Source: Streptomyces sp. ISL-36 (GTDB taxonomy: Bacteria > Actinomycetota > Actinomycetes > Streptomycetales > Streptomycetaceae). Taken from it: a DNA stretch of 47,965 bases. The notes beneath the pieces were generated by a model. The model saw only the letters and a program-made list of their open reading frames with translations, had not been told where the DNA came from and did not search any database. Both the position numbers and the translations under genes were made by a program. This document shows positions 27,055-33,821 of this stretch, piece by piece (position 1 is the stretch's first letter; each line of letters starts with the position of its first letter). The stretch spans positions 1 through 47,965 of the forward strand of contig NZ_JAGGOS010000063.1 of NCBI RefSeq assembly GCF_018614205.1, read 5' to 3'.

Positions 27055-27080
27055 TGAATAGGTGCGAAAGGAACTATTCA
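27055..27080 (+). promoter_or_regulatory. inverted repeat upstream of the PadR gene
   Basis: TGAATAG (27055-27061), 12-bp spacer, CTATTCA (27074-27080): a perfect 7-bp dyad, AT-rich against its surroundings. It lies 21 bp upstream of the PadR ATG and just after the monooxygenase stop. A TAGCGT -10-like hexamer (27090-27095) ends 6 bp before the ATG, hinting at a leaderless transcript. Probably the autoregulatory PadR operator. Confidence 0.55.
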
Positions 27081-27101
27081 ACGAACTGCTAGCGTGTCCG
27101 G

Positions 27102-27671
27102 ATGTCCCTGAAGCACGCGGTCCTCGCAGCTCTCCTGGAGGGCGAGGCATCCGGATACGACCTGGCCAAGATCTTCGACGTGTCCGTCGCCAACTTCTGG
27201 GCCGCCACGCCGCAGCAGCTCTACCGGGAGCTGGACCGACTGTCGGAGGCCGGCCTGATCGCCGCCCGCGTCGTACAACAGAGACGCCGGCCCAACAAGC
27301 GGATGTTCTCGCTCACCGACGCCGGCCGGCAGGACCTCGTGGCGTACACCGCCCAACCGCCGCGTCCGACCGCCATCCGCGACGAACTGATGGTCCAGGT
27401 GCAGGCCTGCGACGCGGGCGACACCGACGCCGTCCGCGGTTTCGTGCGGGAGCGGATGGAGTGGTCGCGGGGCAAACTCGCCCGCTACCGACGGCTGCGG
27501 GAGTGGATGCTCGACGGCCGCGACGAGGAGACGTACCTGCGCGAGGCGGAACGGATCGGCCCCTACCTCACGCTGATGCGCGGCCTGTCCCTCGAAGAGG
27601 AGAACCTGCGTTGGGGCGAGCGGGTCCTGGCGGTTCTGGAACAGCGCCGGGCCGTACGCCAGCAGGCCTGA
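27102..27671 (+). CDS. PadR-family transcriptional regulator
   Basis: A 189-residue regulator. The N-terminal winged helix (LKHAVLAALLEGEASGYDLA, then FWAATPQQLYRELDRLSEAGLI, then RRPNKRMFSLTDAGRQDL) is diagnostic of PadR; the C-terminal half forms the Vir_act_alpha-type dimerisation helices (WSRGKLARYRRLREWMLDG...). Target genes are not evident: the upstream monooxygenase already has a TetR operator. Start ATG 27102 has no Shine-Dalgarno, consistent with leaderless translation. Confidence 0.9.
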   Translation: MSLKHAVLAALLEGEASGYDLAKIFDVSVANFWAATPQQLYRELDRLSEAGLIAARVVQQRRRPNKRMFSLTDAGRQDLVAYTAQPPRPTAIRDELMVQVQACDAGDTDAVRGFVRERMEWSRGKLARYRRLREWMLDGRDEETYLREAERIGPYLTLMRGLSLEEENLRWGERVLAVLEQRRAVRQQA

Positions 27672-27685
27672 GCCCGCGCGCGGGC
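27672..27685 (+). terminator. GC palindrome after the PadR gene
   Basis: GCCCGCGCGCGGGC, a 14-bp perfect palindrome that starts 1 bp after the stop codon of the PadR gene. Possible terminator hairpin; no loop is present unless the inner pairs open. Confidence 0.3.
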
Positions 27686-27734
27686 ACCGCACGGCCGGTC
27701 CCGCCGCCCACCGCCGCCTCCCGTGGGCACACCT

Positions 27735-27875
27735 ATGCTGGTCGGCGTGACGGACAGCATGGCTGATGGGTCGGCCGGGACCGGTTGCTGGCAGCCGCCC
27801 GCCTCTGGTGACAGATCCGCTTACTCCCCGGTAACGTCACCCGTCGGCGACCGGAGGGGCCGGTGGCCGGACTGA
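27735..27875 (+). CDS. possible 46-residue leader ORF before the peroxiredoxin gene
   Basis: ATG 27735 (or GTG 27747) to TGA 27873 gives a 46-codon frame without recognisable similarity. The ATG overlaps TATGCT, a good -10-like hexamer, so either the hexamer is a promoter and translation begins at a downstream codon, or the ORF is fortuitous. The frame ends 12 bp before the peroxiredoxin start and is in register with it. Weak evidence; listed because it fills a 216-bp gap. Confidence 0.2.
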   Translation: MLVGVTDSMADGSAGTGCWQPPASGDRSAYSPVTSPVGDRRGRWPD

Positions 27876-27887
27876 GGGGCGGGCCGG

Positions 27888-28343
27888 ATGAACGTCGGTG
27901 ACATCGTCGAGGACTTCACTCTTCCGGACGAGACGGGGAAGCCCCGGTCCCTGACCGGTCTGCTCGAGGACGGGCCGGTGGTCCTCTTCTTCTATCCGGC
28001 GGCGCTCACCCCCGGCTGCACCGCCGAGGCCTGCCACTTCCGTGACCTGGCCAGCGAGTTCCGGGCGGCGGGAGCGCGCTCGGTCGGCATCAGCTCCGAT
28101 GCCGTCGAACGCCAGCAGGAGTTCGCGGACCGGCATTCGCTCGGGTACCCGCTGCTCTCCGACCCCGACGGCGCCATCCGCGACCGCTTCGGGGTGACGC
28201 GCGGATTCTCGCTCGCGCCGACGAAGCGGGTCACTTTCGTGATCGATACGGACCGCCGGGTCCTGGAGGTCGTCCGCAGCGAGCTGCGGATGAGCGCGCA
28301 CGCCGATCGCGCGCTGGCGGCGCTCCGCGCACGCCGGGTCTGA
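27888..28343 (+). CDS. Bcp/PrxQ-type peroxiredoxin
   Basis: A 151-residue thiol peroxidase reducing hydroperoxides at the expense of thioredoxin. The thioredoxin fold has the active site ALTPGCTAEAC with peroxidatic Cys44 and resolving Cys49, the five-residue spacing typical of atypical 2-Cys Bcp/PrxQ. It continues with FYPAALTPG, LLSDPDGAIRDRFGV and TFVIDTDRRV. Length matches the family. A monocistronic gene followed by two hairpins that separate it from the convergent inhibitor gene. Confidence 0.92.
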   Translation: MNVGDIVEDFTLPDETGKPRSLTGLLEDGPVVLFFYPAALTPGCTAEACHFRDLASEFRAAGARSVGISSDAVERQQEFADRHSLGYPLLSDPDGAIRDRFGVTRGFSLAPTKRVTFVIDTDRRVLEVVRSELRMSAHADRALAALRARRV

Positions 28344-28357
28344 AGCGCCACCCACAG

Positions 28358-28415
28358 CGGGGGAAGAGATCGTCCCCCGTACCGGTGGGCTCCCGCACCC
28401 TCGGGGCGCGGGAGC
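28358..28415. terminator. pair of hairpins between convergent genes
   Basis: CGGGGGA (28358-28364) with TCCCCCG (28373-28379), and GCTCCCGC (28389-28396) with GCGGGAGC (28408-28415). Both stems are perfect and lie in the 88-bp gap between the peroxiredoxin and I36-inhibitor stop codons, so they probably terminate both units. Confidence 0.6.
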
Positions 28416-28431
28416 GCGTCGGGAGGCTCGG

Positions 28432-28788
28432 TCAGCAGCCCGTCGCCCAGGTGTGGGAGTCACCGCGGTCGTTGGCCGCGCCGTTGTAGCCGACCTCCTG
28501 GCCGGGGGCGAGGCAGATGGTCATGGAACCGCCCTGCCAGGCGCTCTCGTAGACGCGGACGTGGTCCTTGACCCCTGGTCCGGAGATGCCGTGGTTGGCC
28601 CAGGAGGAGTCGGTATCGGCGATCCAGCTCTCCCACCAGCCGTCGTCGCCGCTCCAGTTGGCACGCTGGCCACCGAAGTCGGCTTCCTGCCACGTGCAGA
28701 AGTGGCCGCTCGGGCAGTCGGCCGCCAGGGCCGGCGTGGTGAGGGCGAGCAGAGCCGCGGCGGCGGCGGCGGTGAGGATGCGCTTCAT
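28432..28788 (-). CDS. secreted peptidase-inhibitor I36-like protein
   Basis: A 118-residue exported protein: signal peptide ILTAAAAAALLALTTPALA, then a beta/gamma-crystallin-like domain starting DCPSGHFCTWQEADFGGQRANW and ending at a C-terminal Cys. The CP.G..C.W....GG spacing fits the I36 family, named after the Streptomyces metalloproteinase inhibitor SMPI. Its ATG (28788) overlaps the stop of the upstream lipoprotein gene as TGATG, so translation is coupled. Confidence 0.8.
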   Translation of the reverse strand: MKRILTAAAAAALLALTTPALAADCPSGHFCTWQEADFGGQRANWSGDDGWWESWIADTDSSWANHGISGPGVKDHVRVYESAWQGGSMTICLAPGQEVGYNGAANDRGDSHTWATGC

Positions 28789-29498
28789 CAGGCGTCGTTG
28801 CCTTTCTGTTCGGTGGTGCGGGCGGACAGTTCGGCTGCCCGCTGCAGTGCGCGGTTGCGCAGCTGCCGGTAAGTGGCGAGCTGGTCGTCGTGCAGAGAGC
28901 GCACCTCCGCCAGCTCGGCGGGTTCCAGCCGGGCCCGTACGTCGGCGAGTCCGCTCTCCCGCTCGCACCGGGCGGTGAGGGCGGGGTCGGGGCGTTCGGG
29001 GCGTGGACGGCCGGGTGGGGCTGCGCACCGGGTCCATCGGTCCAGCGCGGCACGGTGGGCGGGGTCGTCCTTCATACGCGCCTGGGCCTCGGCACGCAGG
29101 TTGTCGACGGTCACCTGGGCACGGAACCAGCGGGCCTGGTCGCCGTAGAGGCTCTGCCGGGCGGCGGCGACGCAGCCGTCGGTGTGGGCGGTGACGGTGT
29201 GGCCGGTGGCAAGGGTCAGGGAGAGCTCACGAGGGCCCGTGCCGAAGAGGGCTGCCTGGAGGCGGCGGTCGTCGGCAGCGGCGGGCGAGCGGCCGGGGAC
29301 GGTGTCGGGGAGGGTGAGGCCCCGCGCCGCGAGGCAGCGGACGACGAGGGTGCGTTCGGCGGTCCTCAGCAGCTCGTCCTGGGCCTCGGGCGCGGACGGT
29401 ACGGCCGGCCGGGCGTGGACGCTCGCGCAGCCGGCCAGCGCGAGGACGGCGAGGGCGGGCCCGAGCAGGCGCAGGGCACGCCGAGTGATGGAAAGCAA
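28788..29498 (-). CDS. lipoprotein of unknown function
   Basis: A 236-residue protein with a type-II signal peptide: MLSITRRALRLLGPALAVLALAGC, lipobox LAGC (Cys24). The mature part is helical, with CLAARGLTLPD near residue 55, a typical Streptomyces lipoprotein opening, and WTRCAAPP later; it ends in a charged coiled-coil-like tail (RNRALQRAAELSARTTEQKG). I know no function. It is the first gene of a two-gene unit with the I36 inhibitor, so both products act outside the membrane. A long region of about 270 nt between a candidate promoter and this start contains a terminator-like hairpin. Confidence 0.8.
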   Translation of the reverse strand: MLSITRRALRLLGPALAVLALAGCASVHARPAVPSAPEAQDELLRTAERTLVVRCLAARGLTLPDTVPGRSPAAADDRRLQAALFGTGPRELSLTLATGHTVTAHTDGCVAAARQSLYGDQARWFRAQVTVDNLRAEAQARMKDDPAHRAALDRWTRCAAPPGRPRPERPDPALTARCERESGLADVRARLEPAELAEVRSLHDDQLATYRQLRNRALQRAAELSARTTEQKGNDA

Positions 29499-29659
29499 GG
29501 TCCCCCCTTGTGAAACGCCTGGTCAGCGAGTCGTATCCGATGATCGTCACGGCGCGTGACGACACTGCCCGAGCGCAGCGGAGGACATGCCGGGGGTCAC
29601 TCGAACGGGTCGAACGCGCCGGAGTGTGCGCCGCCCGGGAGCGGTCCGCGCGCGGAAAC

Positions 29660-29768
29660 GAAAGAGCCCCGGTTGGACGGGGGATTCCAACCGGGGCCGA
29701 TCGCTGTGACGGCGAAGAGCGGTCACCTCAAGGGGGGACTCGGGGACCGGGCCCCTTCGCAGTCACAT
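29660..29768 (-). ncRNA. candidate small RNA or attenuated leader
   Basis: On the minus strand an ECF-sigma-like promoter, GGAAC (29801-29797), 17-bp spacer, CGTTC (29779-29775), would start transcription near 29768. About 100 nt later comes a 12-bp perfect stem, GCCCCGGTTGGA with TCCAACCGGGGC (29697-29666), followed by CTCTTTCGTTT. This is one of the few hairpins here with a U-rich tail. The intervening RNA also has a GTGAC/GTCAC stem and a 12-codon GTG frame ending before it. It could be a free small RNA or an attenuator of the lipoprotein operon starting at 29498. Confidence 0.4.
29666..29697 (-). terminator. intrinsic terminator-like hairpin with T-rich tail
   Basis: A 12-bp perfect inverted repeat with an 8-nt loop. 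On the minus strand it is followed by CTCTTTCGTTT. It could end the polysaccharide deacetylase transcript or the candidate small RNA. Confidence 0.7.
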
Positions 29769-29864
29769 ATGGATGAACGATAAACCTTCGCGCCGTGTTC
29801 CGAGGAATCGAACCTGCCCGGTGTGAGTCACCTCACCCCGTTTTCGCCGGTCCGGCGTCTCAGG

Positions 29865-30650
29865 TTACGGACGGTAGACGGTCCCTGGCTCTGCGGTGGC
29901 GGGCGCGAGAAGCTGCGGGACGGTCACGAACGTGAAGCCTCGTCGCTTCAGCTCGTCGATGATCCCGGGGACGGCCGGGACCGTTCCGTCGTAGATGTCG
30001 TGCAGCAGGATGATCCCGTCCCTCTCGGCCCCGTCGAGCACCCGCTGGCGTATGAGCGCCGAATCGGTCGTGGAGTAGTCCTTCGCCGTGACGCTCCACA
30101 GGATCTGCGCGAGCCCGAGTTCACGGCTCACCTCGGAGACCGTCCCGTCGGTGCGCCCCTGCGGAGGCCGCATGAGGGTGGGCCTGCGCCCGGTGATCTC
30201 CTCTATCGCGTCCTGCGTGCGGGACAGCTCCTCCCGCACGTCACCGGCTTCCACGTCGGTGAGGATGCGATGGGTCCAGGTGTGGTTGGCGACCTCGTGG
30301 CCCTCGTCGGCGATGCGCTTGACGACCCGCGGATAGCGGTCGACGTGGTTCTTGCCGAGCAGGAAGAAGGTGGCCGGGACCTGCTTCTCCTTGAGGATGT
30401 CGAGGAGGCGGGGCGTGTCCTTGCCGGGGCCCGCGTCGAAGGTCAGCGCGATGCACTTCACCGCGGCGCAGTCGACCGCCCGGGAAGCGCCGGCCGCTCC
30501 GGCCTTGCCGTCCGAACGGGCCGCCTCGCCCCTGGCTTCACCGGGGGTGACCCGGTCCACCCCGCAACCACTGAGGGCGAGGACCAACGAGGCCGCCGCC
30601 AGAAGGGCGACGGCCGGTCCCCGGCTCTTCGTCGGCTTGGTTCGGAACAT
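29865..30650 (-). CDS. polysaccharide deacetylase (NodB-homology) lipoprotein
   Basis: A carbohydrate-esterase-4 enzyme of 261 residues, anchored as a lipoprotein: MFRTKPTKSRGP, a hydrophobic stretch and lipobox LALSGC. The NodB motifs are ALTFDAGPGKDT (catalytic/metal Asp), HEVANHTWTH (metal His pair), LMRPPQGRTD and ILLHDIYDG (catalytic His). It probably removes acetyl groups from peptidoglycan or another wall glycan. TFDAGPG instead of TFDDGP means that the second Asp, a usual metal ligand, is Ala, as in some actinobacterial members. I chose ATG 30650 because it gives a compact signal peptide; GTG 30695 would add 15 residues. A palindromic operator lies 43 bp upstream of that GTG. Confidence 0.88.
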   Translation of the reverse strand: MFRTKPTKSRGPAVALLAAASLVLALSGCGVDRVTPGEARGEAARSDGKAGAAGASRAVDCAAVKCIALTFDAGPGKDTPRLLDILKEKQVPATFFLLGKNHVDRYPRVVKRIADEGHEVANHTWTHRILTDVEAGDVREELSRTQDAIEEITGRRPTLMRPPQGRTDGTVSEVSRELGLAQILWSVTAKDYSTTDSALIRQRVLDGAERDGIILLHDIYDGTVPAVPGIIDELKRRGFTFVTVPQLLAPATAEPGTVYRP

Positions 30651-30737
30651 GCTGCGACCCGCTTTCCCCGTCGATGGCTTCGGACGGCCACGCACGCCTG
30701 GTCAGGGGCGTTTCCGTGGCATGCCGAGCACTCTACA

Positions 30738-30757
30738 CACGGTGTATACACACCGTG
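30738..30757. promoter_or_regulatory. palindromic operator upstream of the deacetylase gene
   Basis: CACGGTGT (30738-30745), ATAC, ACACCGTG (30750-30757): a perfect 8-bp inverted repeat with a self-complementary core GTGTATACAC (30742-30751). It is AT-richer than its surroundings and upstream of the minus-strand deacetylase. A TetR/LacI/GntR-type site is likely, although no regulator gene adjoins it. Confidence 0.6.
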
Positions 30758-30761
30758 CATA

Positions 30762-30840
30762 GGGGGTCGTCGTGATCGCGGGGGTCGTCGTGATCGCGGG
30801 GGGTCGTGGTGATCGCGGGGGATCGTCGTGATCGTGGGGG
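30762..30840. repeat. G-rich 18-19 bp tandem repeats
   Basis: About four copies of GGGGGTCGTCGTGATCGC and close variants, from 30762. The first two copies are identical (30762-30779, 30780-30797) and later ones vary. The run of G5 blocks on the plus strand could form a quadruplex. No coding function is seen; the 30700-31007 gap holds only this, the operator and unremarkable sequence. Confidence 0.7.
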
Positions 30841-31007
30841 CTGCCGGTCGTCGCGGGTGATCAGCCGGGGTACGCCGGTGATCAGCCATGAGGGCCCGCC
30901 GCCGCACGGCATACGTATGCCCCGGACGGCGCCCGTCCGCTCCGCCCGGGGTGTCCACGTGCCGGCGGTCGCAGGCGTCTCACCGAGAGGCCTGCGTCGC
31001 CGGCGTC

Positions 31008-31385
31008 TCAGCGGGAGGCGAGCAGCAGCCGGGCCTCGGTCTCCTGGTCGCCGGAGACCGACTGCAGCGACTGGATGTCGAAGCTGGTGGCGAGCGTCTT
31101 CTCGACCTCGTCGACCGCGTGGTATCCGCCGGTCAGCACCGCCCCGACCATCCCGGTCAGCGGAACGTGGCTCGTCTCCTCATGCCGGCCGGCCGCCGTG
31201 TCGAAGGTGGCCGTCCAGACGTTCACGCCCGGGGCCGTGCCCGCCCGCGGGCCCGGCGCGGTCATGTCCTCGAGCTCGTAGACGTGGTCGAGGACGTCGA
31301 AGACGACTTGGGCGTCCTCCCGGGAGCAGTCGCTCAGTTGCACGGTGACGTCCGTGTCGATGTGCATGTCGTACACGTCGCTCAT
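31008..31385 (-). CDS. conserved hypothetical protein
   Basis: A 125-residue soluble protein without signal or membrane segments. It is acidic: MHIDTDVTVQLSDCSREDAQVVFDVLDHVYELEDMTAPG, then VWTATFDTAAGRHEETSHVPLTGMVGAVLTGGYHAVDEVEKTLATSFDIQSLQSVSGDQETE. I recognise no family. The start is ambiguous: GAGGAG directly abuts ATG 31385, whereas GTG 31376 stands at better spacing. Monocistronic, with 207 bp to the divergent DUF6328 gene. Confidence 0.7.
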   Translation of the reverse strand: MSDVYDMHIDTDVTVQLSDCSREDAQVVFDVLDHVYELEDMTAPGPRAGTAPGVNVWTATFDTAAGRHEETSHVPLTGMVGAVLTGGYHAVDEVEKTLATSFDIQSLQSVSGDQETEARLLLASR

Positions 31386-31592
31386 CTCCTCGCGGCCCGG
31401 CGGGCCGGTCGTCCTGCCACGCTTCCAGCATCCCTCGCACGGACGCGTCCCGCGAGGCCCGCGCCTGGGCCGGCCCGCGTCCCCTGCACCTCGCACGCTT
31501 CTCCGGCTTCGGTGGCGCGCGCCGAGCTCATCCCTCAGGGTTGAAGCCCCACGTCCGGTCATCCGCGACGATGGAGTTGAACGGGAGGTTCC

Positions 31593-32150
31593 GTGCCCAC
31601 CACGCCACGTCAGACACCGCCCGACGGCGACGGTCTGATCCGCGGGCGTCACGAGACGCCGGAGGAGCGCGCGGACCGGCGGTGGGGCGAACTGATGCAG
31701 GAGATCAGGGTCGCCCAGACCGGCGTGCAGATCCTGTTCGGTTTCCTTCTGACGGTCGTCTTCACGCCCCGCTTCCCGGAACTGTCGGCGGCCGACCGGA
31801 CCACCTACGTCGTCACGGTCTCCCTGGGTGCGGCGGCGACGGGCGCCCTGATCGGACCGGTCTCCTTCCACCGGCTGGTGGCGGGGCGGCGGATCAAACC
31901 GCAGTCCGTCGAGTGGGCGTCCCGTCTGACGTTCATCGGGCTGCTCCTGCTGCTGGCGACCCTGGCCTCCGCGCTGCTCCTGGTGCTGAGGGTGGCGACG
32001 CAGCACACGTACGTGCCGTGGCTCGTGGCCGGCCTGGTCACCTGGTACCTGCTCTGCTGGTTCGTGCTGCCGATCTGGGTGCGCAGGCGCTACTCCAACG
32101 GTGGCGGCGCCCCCCGACGTCGCCGGGACCGGTTCACGGGCCGCCGGTGA
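31593..32150 (+). CDS. DUF6328-family membrane protein
   Basis: A 185-residue protein with four transmembrane helices. The cytoplasmic N-terminus (RWGELMQEIRVAQTGVQILFGFLLTVVFTPRF) and SFHRLVAGRR followed by LASALLLVLRV match the DUF6328 group common in actinomycetes; function unknown. GTG 31593 follows GGGAGG by 4 bp. The arginine-rich tail overlaps the end of the convergent ligase gene by 17 bp. Confidence 0.8.
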   Translation: MPTTPRQTPPDGDGLIRGRHETPEERADRRWGELMQEIRVAQTGVQILFGFLLTVVFTPRFPELSAADRTTYVVTVSLGAAATGALIGPVSFHRLVAGRRIKPQSVEWASRLTFIGLLLLLATLASALLLVLRVATQHTYVPWLVAGLVTWYLLCWFVLPIWVRRRYSNGGGAPRRRRDRFTGRR

Positions 32151-33681
32151 CCCGCCGCACGGTGTCGGCCTCGGCGGCCGGCTTGTCCGGGCGGTGGCGC
32201 ACGACGCGGGCGAAGCGCAGAGTGACTCCTGCCGGGTAGCGGGTGGAACGCTGCAGCCCGTCGTACGCGATCTCGACGACGAGCTCGGGCCGTACGCGCA
32301 CGGTGAATCCGTCGTCGGACACGGCGAGTCCACGCAGCTTCTCGGTCTGCCAGCGGAGCATCTCGTCGGTGAGGCCCTTGAAGGTCTTGCCCAGCATCAC
32401 GAAGGAGCCGTCGGCGGCGCGGGCGCCGAGGTGGAGGTTGGAGAGCAGCCCGGTGCGCCGTCCATGACCCCACTCCGCGGCGAGGACGACGAGGTCGAGG
32501 GTGTGGACGGGTTTGACCTTCAGCCAGGTACGCCCGCGGCGGCCGGCCACATAGGGCGCGTCGAGGGCTTTGACCAGGACTCCTTCGTGGCCACGGGCCA
32601 GGGTGTCGGTGAAGAACCGCTCGGCCGTCTCGATCTGCGCGGCCGCGCCCGGATCGTCGACGACGCACCGCCGCACCCGCGAGGCCTCGGGCACCAGGCG
32701 GGCCAGGGCCGCGTGGCGCTCGTGGCCGGGCCGGTCGATGAGGACCTCGCCGTCCGCGGCGAGAACGTCGAAGAAGACCGGGGAGACGGGGGTCGTGGCG
32801 CTGGCGGTCACCACGTCGACGCGGGATCCGACCCGGGAGGCGATGTCCTGGAAGGCCATCGGCCGTCCCGTGGCCGGATCGAGCGCGATGACCTCGCCGT
32901 CCAGGATGAACGGGTCGGCAGTCATGTCCCGGGCGAGCCCGACGACTTCGGGGAGCCGGCCGGTGATGTCGTCCAAGGAGCGGGTGAAGACCCGGACCTC
33001 GTCGCCCCGGCGGTGCACCTGGACGCGGATGCCGTCCAGCTTCTCCTCGACGACGCAAGGGCCGAGGCTCGCGACGGCCTCGGTGACCGAGCCGGCGGTG
33101 TGGGCGAGCATCGGCTGGACGGGGCTGCCGACCCGCAGGGCGAAGGTGTCCAGCGCGCCGGGACCGTCGGCGAGCACCGCCCGGGCGACGCGCGGCAGGG
33201 ATCCTTCGAGCATCACGGCGCGGCGGAGCTGGTCGGAGGGGACCGTGGCGGCCCGTGCGACGCCCTCCAGCGCGATGGCGTCGAGGGCGCCCTGACGCAC
33301 CTCGCCGGAGAGCAGCCGGATCAGGAACTCCTGTTCCGGGAGGGTGGCGGCGGCCATCAGGTCATGGACGAGACGGACGCGTTCGGCCTGCGAACCGGCG
33401 CCGGTGAGGGTGGCGAGCGCGGTCATGGCGGCATCGGTGCCGGCGAGCGTGAGGGTCGGCTGCTCGGCGGGTGGGACGGCGGGAGGGACCGCGTTCTTGA
33501 GCACACTCCAGCCGACACCGATGCGTCCCTGCGGGAGCCGGCCGGAGAGGTAGGCGATGACGAGCGGACTCTCCTCGGGCGCGGCCTCCGAGAAGAGCTC
33601 GGCGAGGAGCGCGATCTTCCGCGAACGGGCCGAGGTGGCGGCGACCTGATGGGAGACGTCCGCGAGTCGTGCCAGAAGCAT
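32134..33681 (-). CDS. ATP-dependent DNA ligase
   Basis: A 515-residue ATP-dependent ligase of the archaeal/eukaryotic LigB type, distinct from the essential NAD ligase. An N-terminal helical DNA-binding domain (about 1-180: LAELFSEAAPEESPLVIAYL, LLSGEVRQGALDAI) precedes the adenylation site EEKLDGIRVQVH with nucleophile Lys214. Motif III FFDVLAADGE, motif IV EGVLVKALD and motif V TWLKVKP follow, then an OB domain (VRPELVVEIAYDG, YPAGVTLRFARVVRHRPDK). Suggested role: repair or end joining. ATG 33681 has GAGAGGA upstream; an in-frame extension to 33738 would run into a 43-bp tandem repeat and is rejected. Confidence 0.9.
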   Translation of the reverse strand: MLLARLADVSHQVAATSARSRKIALLAELFSEAAPEESPLVIAYLSGRLPQGRIGVGWSVLKNAVPPAVPPAEQPTLTLAGTDAAMTALATLTGAGSQAERVRLVHDLMAAATLPEQEFLIRLLSGEVRQGALDAIALEGVARAATVPSDQLRRAVMLEGSLPRVARAVLADGPGALDTFALRVGSPVQPMLAHTAGSVTEAVASLGPCVVEEKLDGIRVQVHRRGDEVRVFTRSLDDITGRLPEVVGLARDMTADPFILDGEVIALDPATGRPMAFQDIASRVGSRVDVVTASATTPVSPVFFDVLAADGEVLIDRPGHERHAALARLVPEASRVRRCVVDDPGAAAQIETAERFFTDTLARGHEGVLVKALDAPYVAGRRGRTWLKVKPVHTLDLVVLAAEWGHGRRTGLLSNLHLGARAADGSFVMLGKTFKGLTDEMLRWQTEKLRGLAVSDDGFTVRVRPELVVEIAYDGLQRSTRYPAGVTLRFARVVRHRPDKPAAEADTVRRVTGGP

Positions 33682-33694
33682 GCGCCCATCCTCT

Positions 33695-33790
33695 CCCGCC
33701 CCGCCCGACGATCGCACTTCGTACGCCGATCCGGTCACCCGCCCCGGCCGACGACCGCACCTCGCACGCCGATCCGGTCACCCGCCCCGG
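33695..33790. repeat. 43-bp imperfect tandem repeat upstream of the ligase gene
   Basis: Two full copies start at 33695 and 33738 with a short third at 33781 (each beginning CCCGCCCCG and ending in CGATCCGGTCA). Differences between copies are few and mostly transitions. They occupy the 140-bp gap between the ligase start and the DUF6397 stop. Confidence 0.8.
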
Positions 33791-33821
33791 CCCCGCCCCC
33801 GGCATGCCCCGGTCGACGGCG

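Noticed and set aside
29797..29825. tRNA-like T-arm (GGTTCGATTCC on the minus strand)
   Set aside because: The flanking five bases do not pair as a T-stem, and no anticodon or acceptor arm can be drawn. Better explained as part of a promoter region.
30762..30840. CRISPR-like array
   Set aside because: Units are contiguous without unique spacers and there are no cas genes; it is a simple tandem repeat.
33681..33738. N-terminal extension of the DNA ligase
   Set aside because: The extra residues are encoded by a 43-bp tandem repeat, whereas ATG 33681 has a strong Shine-Dalgarno and begins the conserved domain.
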